From: Obelidium mucronatum
Taxonomy: Eukaryota > Chytridiomycota > Chytridiomycetes > Chytridiales > Chytriomycetaceae
Assembly (NCBI GenBank): GCA_025765595.1
Contig: JAIVFH010000036.1
Span: 1-64,000 of the forward strand
Reading direction: 5' to 3'
DNA: 64,000 bases
Shown one piece after another: positions 30,172-41,542 of this stretch. Within the stretch, counting starts at the first letter, position 1; each line of letters opens with the position of its first letter. Under the pieces are notes generated by a model that saw only the letters and a list, made by a program, of their open reading frames with translations, was not told where the DNA came from and did not search any database. The position numbers were made by a program, and so were the translations under genes.

Positions 30172-30829
30172 TGGGGTTTGAAGCTGGGACATCAAAAAAG
30201 GTGTGGGTTAAGCAAAAGGTGTGGGAGACTCACACCTACCTTATTTCAGGACAACAAGTTGGGGGAATGCGTGGGGCTTGGATAAAGCAGTGATAACTGT
30301 TTCTTTTATGAAATTTTAATGGAGATAGAAATGTGTGCAAGTGCAGAGTTGAGAAAATTTTCATTTTGATAGCGTAAATATACGTTCTTGGTTGAATAAA
30401 TTTATGTTCATTGGTGCGAAGGATATCCTAATTGGTTGAAAACTTCTCATTAGGGCTCCTAATGGGCCCAATTGGTTTGCTATTAGGAGTGAAAAACGCT
30501 AGTAGCGTCCGATTAGGAGCAAAGAAAAAGCGCTGGTTTTTCAATCGGAATTCCTATTGGAGCCGAATTGGGCCCCCGTGGACTTTAAGGAATATGTGGG
30601 ATTAGTCGAGAGTGTACAAGCCCTGTTGGTGAAGTTTGGAGTTAGTGGTAGTTTAGGAGAAGTTAATTTGGGTGATTGGATCTTATCGCTTTTGTGATCC
30701 AATCACCAGGTGCGCCAACACACACACACTGCATCAACAATAAACACTAACATCGCTTTTGTGATCCAATCACCAGTCAAAGCGCACGGCCCCAATAGGC
30801 TCCAAATTGCTCTTAGTCTGTCAAGAAAA
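30172..30829. other. Intergenic with a perfect 12-bp hairpin and direct repeat
   Basis: GGTGATTGGATC and GATCCAATCACC form a perfect 12-bp inverted repeat around a 13-base loop at 30671-30707, and the right half with its loop (ATCGCTTTTGTGATCCAATCACCA) is repeated directly at about 30753-30776. GGGCCCAATTGG and rearranged ATTAGGAG words at 30440-30590 suggest a further miniature element. No gene. Confidence 0.55.
30671..30776. repeat. Perfect 12-bp hairpin plus direct repeat of one half
   Basis: Arms GGTGATTGGATC and GATCCAATCACC enclose a 13-base loop. The right arm with loop is repeated 68 bp downstream, after a (CA)n run. It lies in decayed transposon DNA. Confidence 0.7.
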
Positions 30830-31400
30830 CAAGCTGTTCCAACGTCGCAGGTAAAAGACTGCGTCTAACATAATTATAAACCCTTTTGACAAATGAAAAG
30901 AGCCTCTCAATAATGTTTGAATGTGGTAAAAGGAAACTGGTATCTTCATACGAGTCTGAACCTTTATAACAGACTGAAACTTATGGAAGTCAGTAGTCCT
31001 TTTATCATTTCATGTGCACTGCTCCATTGTGTATCATTTTGCCTCAGTGCATGTAAGTCTGTCAATAGTTGCAGCTTTGCTGCAAGTCTTAAATTAAGAA
31101 AGTCCTTCATTATCTTTGCAATCAGATCCAGCTCTACTTTATAATCAGACAGCACTTCTTCAGCTGCTAAGGGCTGCTGCAGCCAATGAGAGGGACTTCA
31201 AGCAAGTTGGCTGTGGCTGCATTTGTTGAACAGTTATCCCCAATCAGACACAACAGTTTCTTGATATCAAGCTTATATAGAGTCAGCACTTCCTTGATGA
31301 GCTTGACATGATTTTGAGCATTTAATCACCTTCCACATGAAAATGCACCGGACATTGTTACTGCATCAGTCATGGCCGAGGGATTGGGTTTTGAATCATT
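30830..31400 (-). pseudogene. hAT transposase remnant
   Basis: In three frames on the minus strand: LIKEVLTLYKLDIKKLLCLIGDNCSTNAA and PLIGCSSP (hAT catalytic DNCxTN and GCxSH motifs), then LQLLTDLHALRQNDTQWSSAHEMIKG (the N.TRWSS motif), then IIERLFSFVKRVYNYVRRSL..ATLEQLVFL (hAT C-terminal dimerisation region). Frameshifts and internal stops separate the parts. It is a different hAT subfamily from the one at 11.4-13.5 kb. Confidence 0.65.
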
Positions 31401-31737
31401 GTTGATTGAATATAACAGGTAAGGGGCACTAAACCTCAGCCAAACTCCTGAAAAACATCTACACACACAGTAATATACCCGTGCATTCCAATGGCTTTTC
31501 AGGCTCTCTTCTTAAGTCAGAACTATATGCTTGACGATGACAAAGCATAAGAATCAGTCACTGCTTCAGTACTCGAGCCTTCACCCTCTATAGATTTGAA
31601 AAACTTTCCTTTGCCAAGTAATGGAACTTGCTTTATGGCATTCAGGATTTGGTTCTACACTGTCAAATTCAAAGAAAACGCTTCACGCAACCCGTGAATA
31701 AATTGTGGGGAAGAAAGAAATAAAAACAAAAGAAATA

Positions 31738-33696
31738 ATGCTGAGCCGGCTGCTGACGCGCAACAATGGGCTGCTGCTCGGGGCAGGCGTCGCGCTGACG
31801 GGCGGCGCGGGCGTGTTCCTGGCGCAGGCGCAGAGCAAGCAGGCGCTGACGACGCCGGCGAAGGCCGCGGCGGTCGGCGGGTCCGGGCTGACAGCCGCCG
31901 AGGCCGACGCCGTGCTGGCGCGCGCGCAGAAGACGCTGCTGCTGCCGCCGTCGGCGCCGGCGGCCGTCGTGCGCTGCGACCTCGCCGCCGTCGCGTCGAA
32001 CGACCCGAAGGAAGACTTCCACGCCGAGCAAGCGTGTCGCCACGGCCTGCTGTTTGCGTAAGCGTTTTTGCCTATTGGCCTGTTTAATTGTTTGCGCTTC
32101 AATTCAATTCAATTCGCAGCGTCATGGACGGCCATGGCGGCACTGAGTGTGCAAACATTGTCCAAAAATACCTGGGCGCCTACGTCGCAAATGCCCTAGA
32201 CGCTGCCTTGCCCGCCCAAAAGAGCACCGCGTCGTCCTGGTTTGCTTCAAAACAACTGGCCGCTGCTGCTGCTGGTGGCGACGACGATGGCCCAGACCCA
32301 GTGCGCAAAGAAGCAATTACGAAAGCTCTGATTTCCGCTTTTACGCGTCTTGACGACGATATTGTCAATGGAGGAATAGATGTCGAATTGGCTCCAACCG
32401 ATGTTACCACTGCCGACATAATTCGCAAACACTTGCGTCCTGCTATCGCTGGGTCTTGCACGCTGTTGGCTTTTATTGACGGAAACGATGTTTATGTCGC
32501 TTGTACCGGTGATTCCCGTGCTGTTATTGGTCGTCGCAAGGTGGATGGTGTTTGGGAATCTGTCGATTTGTCGGTTGACCAGACTGTTCGCAATGCTACG
32601 GAATATAGTCGCTTGTTGGATGAACATCCTGGCGAATTGGAAACTGTTGTTGTTAAAGGTCGTGTTCTCGGTGGTTTAATGCCAACGCGTGCTTTTGGTT
32701 TGTGCACAACTTACCGTTTTGATATTTTTCTCTTCTTTCTTCACCGCCCTTTCCCTCCTTATTTCCCCCCTTCTCCACCGCTGTAGGTGGATCTCCTTAT
32801 CTTTTCGTTTCTTGAGTGAAACTCTTTCATTCTCTTTTATTCACCACCAGTTTTTCTTTCTCACTCGGCTTCTGTCGCCGACGGAGACCAGTTAACATCC
32901 TTTACCTGCTGTTTCCATTTTACTGCTTTCGATTCCTGCCGTCATCGCCAAAAGACACGCCTCCACTAACAATCCATTTTGAACTTACTCCTCATAGGCG
33001 ACGCACGATACAAATGGCCAACGAGACTTTCTGAAGTACTTTTACCTAATGTCACAAACCGCAACCCACCCAAAAACTACATTTCCCCGCCATATGTAAC
33101 TGCAAAGCCTGTTGTGACTCACTATCGGATTACTCCATCTCGCGATATTTTCTTGGTTCTTGCAACTGATGGTCTTTACGATGAACTGACATCCCAAGAA
33201 GCAGTGACTGTGGTTTCTGGCTTCTTGCAGCATCACCAGGTCGCTGCATCGCCCTCTGTTGAATGGGGCACTGATCCTCTCCAAATCAAGTCCCTTGCTC
33301 TTACAAAGGATACGAATGCTGCAACGTGTCTGATTCGAAATGCCCTCGGTGGATCAAACGAAGAAAAGATTAAGAAATTATTGGGAATTCCAGGTATGAT
33401 TTATATTTATGACTGTTCTGTTCAACTAACGACCCCCCGCAGCTCCATACTCTCGACGCTTCAGAGATGACATGACCGTCAACGTCTTGTTCTTTGACCA
33501 CGACAACACGGGGACAAATGCTGCCACTGGATTGGACAAATCGCGATTGATTGTGGAAGCCAAAGATGTTGACAAGAAGGGATTAGATGTTGTTGATTTG
33601 AGTCTGGCGGGAGCCAAGCAGCACCGGTTGCAGCATTGGACTTCGTACTTTGCGCAACAGCAGCAAGCTGCAGACAGCATCAAGTCAAAGTTGTAA
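31738..33696 (+). CDS. Mitochondrial PP2C-type protein phosphatase, pyruvate dehydrogenase phosphatase-like
   Basis: Exons 31738-32057, 32120-32697, 32998-33393 and 33443-33696 give 515 residues. The start is basic and hydrophobic, like a mitochondrial targeting sequence. PP2C metal-binding motifs are present: EDFHAEQ..HGLLFAVMDGHGG, GSCTLLAFI.GNDVYVACTGDSRAVIG, LATDGLYDELT, and RRFRDDMTVNVLFFD. FGDARYKW and NAATCLIRNALGG are typical of the PDP/Ptc5 branch that dephosphorylates the E1-alpha subunit of pyruvate dehydrogenase. Exon 1 is extremely GC-rich compared with the rest, and intron 2 (300 nt) is long for this genome. The ATG at 31738 is chosen over in-frame GTG upstream. Confidence 0.87.
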
Positions 33697-33823
33697 TAAA
33701 ATGTATTCACACTGGGGTTTAATTGGGGTCAAACTTCAGAAGAATGATGAGCGTCTCCGATAGTGGGTATACTGGAAGTATACAGTTCAGTTTCGGGTGG
33801 CCAGCCAAATCTGGATCGACAGT

Positions 33824-34093
33824 TTAGCAAACAAACCCAATGTAGCGACACTGCTTAATAATAACCTGATACATGGTAAAAGATATCCATGATAATAGAA
33901 TCGTAAATATTACAGCTTTTTGGATGCAGCACAAGTTTATCTTTGCTAGCCACTCTGAAGAGCCGCCACCAAACTGTCGTTTCAAGGCTTCCACTTGAGT
34001 GTCTTTTAGATTCTTTACACTCGATTGCGTAAATGTATTTTGACTATCGGGATGGTTATCCAAGTCCAACTGAATGACAGTATTTGCTTCCAT
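33824..34093 (-). CDS. Small single-pass membrane protein, 89 aa, unknown
   Basis: Single exon with ATG at 34093. About 55 hydrophilic residues are followed by a hydrophobic segment (AVIFTILLSWISFTMYQVII) and a short Cys-containing end, so it could be tail-anchored. No family recognised. It lies between the PDH phosphatase gene and the Chs7 gene in a compact zone. Confidence 0.45.
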   Translation of the reverse strand: MEANTVIQLDLDNHPDSQNTFTQSSVKNLKDTQVEALKRQFGGGSSEWLAKINLCCIQKAVIFTILLSWISFTMYQVIIKQCRYIGFVC

Positions 34094-34216
34094 ATGTTTA
34101 CTTTTAAGTTTTATTTTTACTTTAATTTACAGTACTTCGGTTTTATTTTTATATTAAATAATAGGAGAATGGGGGAAAAAAAAAAGACATAAAATAAGAG
34201 ATGTCCTCATTCCCAG

Positions 34217-35408
34217 TCAATTCCCGATCAAGAAAGGATCCGAATCATCACTCTTCCCACCAACAGCGAATTCAACATCATCTCGAGTCACAGAATCCCA
34301 GTATTTATACACCATCATAACCGCCAACAACATGAAAATACACCCAAAGAAAATCCCATCGATATAGTGATTCGACACTGTACACAAGGACGTACTCAAC
34401 CCAAACTGCAAACAAAGACCGATAATGAAAAAAAGGTACGCGAAAAACAAATCCACAAGAGGCCATCTATCGTCAAGTGTGTTGACAACAAGGATTGTTT
34501 GGAGAACGCCGTAGAGGATCGAAAATACTAAGGGGACCATGAGGTAGACAATGTAGAGGAGTGTCGGGGTGGTGGAGGAGAGGCCTCCAACGTTTGAAAA
34601 TGTTAGGATGGAGATGAGGAAGGCTATTAGGAAGGCGCTGAATGCAGAACCGCGTAGTGTCTGGGAGAAAGTGTTAAATTCCGTTGCATGATTCTCTCGT
34701 TCTCTTACCCATAAAGAATATGGCGTATCATCTTCAAACCATTGAAAACCAATGATTCCATTGAAAACAAGCGCCCAGAACCCGGCAACGATAAATCCAA
34801 TGTGTGTACTCACAAAGAACTATTTCACAGGGAATAAAATTAGCAGAACTATTTTTTTAATGCAATTATTTTTTGAACCTTATATGCTCCGGAAGCCATT
34901 GGAATAATTCCAGAGACGAGAAGGAATTCGTTTATGGTAGCTGCAGCGTACAAGCACAGCAAAAAAGCAATCTCTTTGCAACCTGTGGAAAATCCGAAAC
35001 AAGAAATTAAAACAAATAGAAAAGTTTGCTATTGAAAATGATTTGTATCCAGCGCGAGATTTTCTGTCATGGGAGGAGGAGGAGGAGGAGGAGGGCGGAG
35101 AATATCAAAACGAACCAAGCGTAATCTTGGCTTTCACGTTGTAGACCATTATAGCTGTCATAACAAGGGCAATGACTTCAATGAATATAGTAGCTGGTAA
35201 AAAGCAATAGGTTTTTTTAGCGGGGCCTAAGACAGTACCGGTGTGAATTACCTGGCTCAAATAGTAATGCGCCAGAAGATATCTCAATATTCCGCGCATA
35301 GCAGGAAGGAGTCACGAGTGAAGAGCCTACTAGTGGACAAAGCGGCAGGGCGGTTTGGGAACAGATAAAGTCAAAGGACCCGAAAGACAGCGTTGGCGGA
35401 GGTGGCAT
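34217..35408 (-). CDS. CHS7: Chs7-type chitin synthase export chaperone
   Basis: Exons 35408-35252, 35193-35116, 34982-34879 and 34819-34217 join to 313 residues with about seven membrane segments. The N-terminus has the Chs7 signature FGSFDFICSQTALPLCPLVG and CYARNIEI; further diagnostic blocks are FQWFEDDTPYSLW, VNTLDDRWPLVD and MMVYKYWDSVTRDDVEFAVG. Chs7 is an ER membrane protein required for export of class IV/V chitin synthases to the surface, so it links to cell wall growth. A (GGA)n-rich run (35070-35100) lies in intron 2. Start chosen because the ATG at 35408 opens directly into the family motif. Confidence 0.93.
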
Positions 35409-35613
35409 ATTTTTTTTTGGTTTAAGTTTTTTGATGCTTGGCTTCTTCAGGATGTTAAATCCAAAAATTCATAGTTCATTGGATTCTTGAGTTATTATTT
35501 TGACTGTAGAATTTCGTTTTCGAGTGCTCTATCTCGCAAGTCGGGATTTGTTATTGATTCTCGACAGTTGTTTTTGCACGTGCCACAAAAATAAATCCAC
35601 CAAAACACACGAA

Positions 35614-36263
35614 ATGGGTCTCTTGCACAAGGAATATCTGGACGACGCAGACGACTGGAGACTCCGCGAATCTACTCTTAGCAGCAAGGACAGAGACAGA
35701 GAGTTCTGTCGACTGGTCGTGTGCGCCCAATGCGCAACTCACTTGACAACAACACAGGATCTGATCTCAAAGGTTTGTTTCAGCCTTCATTATTTATTTT
35801 CTTTCCTTCTCAAAGCCCTCCCCTGGCTAGGTGTGGAGTGCTGTTTTGTTGTGATGAACAGTGGGTGGCGCAGACAACTCTGACATTCCTCCCTCCTTCC
35901 CAGGCCTTCCAAGGTTCCCGCGGCAAAGCTCACCTCTACAATCGAGCGTAATAATCACTTGACTTTAATTGTTTTTCCCTTCTTTTTGCTGGGTTTGGAA
36001 TTGGGGTTGATAAGCTAATCCCCAACAGAATCAATATCTGTCTGGGCGAACCGGAAACTCGAACAATGACAACTGGAATCCATATAGTCAGAGACATTTC
36101 GTGCAAGTGTTGTCGATCAGTCGTTGGCTGGAAATACGTGAGTATGCAACTCTAGGGAAACGCCCAGCTAATGACGTTACAGGATAAAGCATTCGAAGAA
36201 TCGCAACGATACAAGGAAGGTCGGTTTATCATTGAAGTGGCAGCATTCAAGGAGCTCGAATGA
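35614..36263 (+). CDS. Yippee-like zinc-binding protein
   Basis: Exons 35614-35772, 35904-35947, 36029-36137 and 36183-36263 give 130 residues. The Yippee domain has two Cys pairs (CAQCATHL and CKCC), the central GSRGKAHLYNRAINI motif, METRxMTTGxH-like ETRTMTTGIHIVRDI, and GWKYDKAFEESQRYKEGRFIIE, all strictly as in the family. Yippee proteins are small beta-fold zinc proteins found throughout eukaryotes; in animals some are GID/CTLH ligase subunits (moh1 in yeast). The first 35 residues are a variable N-terminal extension. Divergent from Chs7 (ATGs 205 bp apart). Confidence 0.92.
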
Positions 36264-36354
36264 CATTCTTAAAGCCAACCCACCCTTTTGTACAAATTAT
36301 CCTTTTTGCAGTTCATCCCAAAATATCAGTGCCAATTGAAAAATCAACATATTT

Positions 36355-37686
36355 TTAAACAAATACAATGATTGAAATGATACCAGTCCCCAACACCCCT
36401 ATGAGGCCCCAGAAAGACCTCCTAATCAACAATCGATCTTCTGCGGTGTATCCATTGACATCAATAGGCCCATCAGCAAGTTCAGAAACATCAGATATCG
36501 ACATTTGCGAAGGACTAGCATCCGTCCGGTGTATACTGTTGCCACTGCTTCCGTTTTCACGAGCAGATCGCTCATCATTAGACATTAACGGCGCGCGTTC
36601 CACCACGTGAGGAGAAGATTCACTTTCCCCTCCAACCATTCCAGATTCCAATGAAGCAACCGTTGTACTCGTGGATTCGTCATCGCCGCTATTCCGAACA
36701 GTTGCTAGCCGCAAGGCCCCACGAGCAACAACACCAATATAAACAACGGTCCAGATCAAAACGCACCCGGAAACCAAGACTCCCAGCGCCTTTGTTTTGG
36801 GGCTTAATTGAGAACCGTTGTCATCATCGTCACCGCCACCGCCGCCACTACCGCCTCCTCCATCTGAGATTCCAGACAATGATCCAATGTATGATCCAAT
36901 GATCGTGTACGTGATTGCCTGGAACATAATGTCATTATTAACGTACGGTAAAACTGGAAACTCAACTCCTGGAATATTTCCACACAGTGTTGCAAGTTGT
37001 AGTAGCGGTAATGGAATAGATGTTACGGAGAACATGTAGTTCGCAATACCAAAGGGAACAATCGGCGAAAAGCCTGAATGATATGAGATATTGGTTTAGA
37101 CACGGCAGGCTAATTGGGCAAACCACAACTCAACGAATCAGCAAAACAATCTTGAATCCTTCTCGCGCTAAAGCTTTATCCAGAGCCTTCATAAACGGAC
37201 TTTTCTTCTTGTAGTTTTCGACGTATGGCCTCAAGACTGTGCGACCAAGAACATATGACAGAACAAGACCCAGCTGTGTCCACACACAACCTCACTCAGT
37301 GATCAACAATACCAAAACAACGATAAATTTTTAACCTGAGAGCCCAGAAGTACAAGCACGACTCCAAGTGGAACTGGTTTGAAGATAACACCTGCAGCCA
37401 TAGTGCTCAACGATGCTGGAAGTAGTAGACAAGTGATGACCCCAAAGAGAAACACAAACAAAATGGATCCAAAAGACTTGTGCTTGTCAATGTATTCTAG
37501 CATTGAGATGATGGTGGCTTTGATTGTCTTTTGTGGAAGAGGCAATACTTAAGATCTAAGCGCAAGCACATGTGTTGTACGTTAAAAATTCACCTGGACA
37601 GCGCCAGCTTTCCAGAGAGCGATCAAGATCAAGGAAATAGCAATGAGAGCGATAAACGGAAGCAGTCGATTCTTTCGCGGTGTCAT
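36355..37686 (-). CDS. VTT-domain membrane protein (TVP38/TMEM64-like)
   Basis: Exons 37686-37594, 37527-37336, 37273-37135 and 37073-36355 join to 380 residues. After a signal-anchor-like segment there are several membrane helices. The SNARE-associated/VTT domain is shown by PASLSTMAAGVIFKPVPLG, the YKKKSPFMKALDKALAREG helix and the re-entrant loop IRFSPIVPFGIANYMFSVTSI followed by TLCGNIPG. Proteins of this fold act in Golgi/ER membranes, some as lipid scramblases. A low-complexity GGGGSGGGGGDDDD segment and a Ser-rich cytosolic part precede a last membrane helix at the C-terminus, longer than in typical TVP38. Intron 1 acceptor was chosen by frame. Confidence 0.8.
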
Positions 37687-37945
37687 GAGGCAGATTTATG
37701 GAAGGTAAGTGTAAACAAATTTAGAACAAGAACCAAAAACGGATACTAAATTCCAATCCATCCAAGTAAGTGATAGAAATCTACGGATGACTCTACGACT
37801 ATGATCAAGAGGAGAGTGGAGTGGAGAAAGCATTAATAATCACAGGGCCCCATGAGTCAATCTGATATCTAATCAATTCACAACTCTGAACAAAAACAAA
37901 AAACAAAAAACAAAACAACCAAAAACAACGCAAAACCCCAACAGC

Positions 37946-39743
37946 ATGCTCGTGCGCCAACTCTGCCGCCCGTCCAGCCACATTGTCCGGCGCAGCGTTG
38001 CGACGCTGGCCGTCGGCGTGCGCCAAACCCAAACTCCGCCGCTGGCGCCGCCGCTGCCGCCGCCTGGGCGCGCGCGCAAGCCCGCCAAGCCCGCCAAGCC
38101 CGCCAAGCCGGCGCTGCTGGTGGCGGCGGCGCGCGGCGCTCCGCCCGTGGCCGTCGCCGCAAACAGCAGCCGCACGCAGCTGGCGCTCCGCTTTGGCGGA
38201 CTTTGGTCGTCGTTGTAAGTAGCCGCGTGGCGGCGATCAGCGGCCCGTGGCGGGGCCGCTGGGGTGCTGCGGGGTGGCGCCGGTCGTTATCTCCCCCTAA
38301 TCTCCGATTCTTGACGTCAAATATAGTGACTCGATATGGCTCAGAGACCACTGCAGATGTCCCCAATGTTTCCACAAAGAAACAAAGCAACGACTGGTTG
38401 ATACTTTCGATGTATGGCCATCTCTGTCTATTCCGCTTGTCAGCTTTTTTTTTTTAACCTTCTTGGCTCCTGCAGATTCCAGTCGACATTCAGATTTCTT
38501 CCACTTCGATTTCTCAAAATGGATCTACTCTTCGAGTTTCCTGTGAGTTTTGCGTTATTGTTCTTATTTTTGGTCTCGCCTTCAGTATGTAAATTCTTGT
38601 AAACAAAACAAACAAATCCAGTCGTCGACAATCACACCTCAGACTTTGACATTGATTGGCTTCGTTCCAATTCTTATAATCCAAGCGTTGCTTTCCCGTC
38701 AGACAATGTTCAAAAGAGGTACAAGGTCCTTCTTTTGTTGTGGATTGAATTTAAATCCGATTATACAAGGACCTACAATCTATGGGGATCAGAAATTCAA
38801 AAGAATTTACCCACCGCAGACTATGATAAGATTATGGATGGAGATGAAGGGTTAGCTGAATGGTTGAATCTCATTGTAAGTTTAAAATAAGTTCCCCCAT
38901 TCAATTCTAATTCTGTTTTATGCAGGACAAGTTTGGAATTGCTTTTGTCAAAGGCGTTCCTCCGACAGCGGAGGCAACAGAGGCGCTTGGGCGACGAATA
39001 TCCTTTATTCGAGAAACGCATTATGGAACGTTTTGGGACTTTACTGCCAACAATGCTCATGCTGATACGGCATATACTGGATTAGCTCTTCAAGCTCACA
39101 CTGACACCACTTATTTTACAGATCCAGTGGGGTATGTGGTCCTTTTTTTTTGCGCAAACAAAATCATAACAGCCACCATTAACACAGACTTCAACTCTTC
39201 CATATTACTGAATTCACTGGATCTGGTGGTAAATCTGTGTATGTTGATGGGTTTAACGCGGCAGAAGAGCTAAGGAGAACCTACCCGGATTACTATCAGC
39301 TGCTGACAGAAGTTCCTGTCCCAACGCATTCAGCCGGCGACCCAAAAGTCATTATGGCGCCAAGCCCTCGTGCTTTTCCTATTCTCAACCTTGATCCTCT
39401 CACCAAACAACTTTATCAAGTCCGATTCAACAATGATGATCGGTCTGTATTAAACGCACAATCTTTGGTTCGCGTGACGGGAAATTCTACAACTCCGGTG
39501 TCGGTGCGAGATTTTTACTCTGCCCTTAAGGCTTGGGTGTCAATCTTGAGAGATCCAAAGTTTGAAACGTGGATCCAATTGGAGCCTGGGTTTGCAGTGA
39601 TTGTTGACAACTGGAGAGTGTTGCACGGCCGTTCGGCATTCACTGGTCATCGACGAGTATGTGGCTCCTATCACGGATATGATGATTACAGATCTAGGGT
39701 TCGAGATTTATGCTATGGACGCTTGGGAAGGCTCGATATTTAG
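37946..39743 (+). CDS. Trimethyllysine dioxygenase (carnitine biosynthesis), mitochondrial
   Basis: Exons 37946-38214, 38327-38411, 38476-38542, 38622-38875, 38926-39131 and 39188-39743 give 478 residues. The N-terminus is Arg-rich and unstructured (mitochondrial-type) with an AKP repeat. The DUF971-like N-terminal zinc region WLRDHCRCPQCFH is followed by the Fe(II)/2-oxoglutarate domain: LQAHTDTTYF (HxD iron ligands), VDGFNAAEELR, and DNWRVLHGRSAFTGHRR (distal His and the 2OG-binding Arg). The CGSYHGYDDYRSR end is the TMLD type as opposed to gamma-butyrobetaine dioxygenase. It hydroxylates N6-trimethyllysine, the first step to carnitine. Exon 1 is GC-rich with an abrupt drop in GC after intron 1. 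Confidence 0.9.
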
Positions 39744-39798
39744 GGGCGACATGATCGATTTTTTTCCATAATAAAAGTAATTGTGAACTCTTCTGATC

Positions 39799-41500
39799 TT
39801 AGGAATGTATTTTTAATCGTTGCAAACTTATTAATTGGTCGGCCAACGCCCGAAATTCCGCAGCCAGAAGCTGCTCGCTGCCTTCACTAAGATTCTTCAC
39901 CGAGAATTCCCCGTCTCGTCGAAGTATGGCTCTGTCAACATTACTAGGAAGAACTTGACATAATGCTTTAAAGTAAATATCAAAAACTACATCCTCAGCT
40001 CGGAAACTGATATCACAAATGGGACAGATATCCTGAATATGCTTTGGCAAATCCCTCCAGCTTTCATAATCAAACACCTGAAAAGAAAACAATATGAAAA
40101 AATGCTTAAAATGACAGATGCTACCTTTGTGTGAACGCATCGTAAGGTGCGGCAGGGATATCTCATTCGCCTTCCAGAGATGGGACAAGTTAATGGAATT
40201 TCAATGGACTCTTCAGTAATAATATCATCATCTTTTGTGAATTTATCTAGAGTATCGTTCACTAAGACCAAAAACTTTGCCCGTTAAAAAAATTAAGCCC
40301 AAAAAAAACCCAAACATTACATTGTTTTATAGAATGGTTAAATGGCAGTTTCCACATTGATTCTTGCATTTCGGCATCCATCTGGGCACGCGTCAAAAAC
40401 GCAACGATATCAACAGCAATAAAGTACTTTGATATGTCCACATGTCCGTTAACCAATATTGTCAGAACATTCATTCCTGAGCGTACACTGCCAGTTAAAT
40501 TCACGGCGTAATCATCCCCATACTCCATAACACGTGGAGGGGCACTTGTAGACTCCCCAGGCACGAATAGTCCGCGCTTCCTAGGAATCATCAGCGGCTC
40601 GCTCATGCCACTCATAAAAACTGATAGAATACAGGCAGGCCAGACGACTTTCCGTCGAGGATCGGCAGTTTGATAGCATAGGAGCCTTATGGCATATAGA
40701 GCGGGTGTATTCAAGTCCAGAGCTGTACCACTGCTATTGCATGGATGAGTCCTCAAGAGATCAATGTATTGGTCAGGAATATAGAATGCGATATCATGTT
40801 GTAGCATAGCAGCAGGCAATATTGTAGGCTCAATTAAATAGGAAATTCCCCGAATTATTCTTTGTGGATCAAATGGGTATGCTGCGACAGAATGCATTGT
40901 GGTGGAGACTTGGATTCCAGACTGCATTGTTACTTGGTTTCCCAAAGCTCTCCACGCAATCATGTCAGAGCTGGTATTATTGTTTAATTGACAGGCGCGA
41001 CCGATGTATAAGTTTATTTGAAGAAGTCCGGAATTCATTCGAGCTTTCATTTGCGAGGGGTTTTTTTTTTTTTTTTTTTAGTTTGTTGGAGTGAGTTGAA
41101 AGCAATACCTCGGGCGAAGCAGGTCATGCGCGGCAGATACTTTGCCATTTGGTGAAAGACTCGAACCAAGGCAGCAGTCTCAATGGCAGCGAATGGCGAA
41201 TTCAACATAGCCTTAAACACAAGGCAAGATTTAATTGGTCCAAGGTACTTATTTGCATTTCCTAACCTTGATGCATCCATGCAGTGAAACGTCCAGCTCC
41301 TCGACATACACAGCGCTGTTCTTTGTGAGAAACTCCAGCTTGTTGCATGCTTCCACGTACTTTTCGCGTGACTTCAATGCTTCATCTCGTAGAACATTCA
41401 ATGCATTTATGAACCGGCTCAAGACCGCAGAGTTATGAGCCGGCACAACGTGTTGTGTACGGGTAGTGGGCAGGGCGAGGACAAAGTTACTGTTCGCCAT
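39799..41500 (-). CDS. SIZ/PIAS-type SUMO E3 ligase with PINIT-like and SP-RING (MIZ) domains
   Basis: Exons 41500-41267, 41211-41109, 41043-40321, 40261-40125 and 40077-39799 give 491 residues. The SP-RING zinc finger is at about 375-420: IPLTCPISGRRMRYPCRTLRCVH, FDYESW and CPICD. Upstream residues 120-350 fit a PINIT-type beta domain (for example VNLTGSVRSGMNVLTI). There is no recognisable SAP domain at the N-terminus, which instead is a short helical region, so it is shorter than yeast Siz1. SIZ/PIAS proteins move SUMO from Ubc9 to nuclear substrates. The gene starts only 42 bp after the stop of the CCDC146 gene on the same strand. Confidence 0.82.
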
Positions 41501-41542
41501 ACATGAATTTTCTTTGTTTTTATTATTATTTTGGCACTGGCA

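Noticed and set aside
31669..32102. Minus-strand frames of 124 and 139 residues
   Set aside because: Shadows of the GC-rich first exon of the PP2C gene, with no motif.
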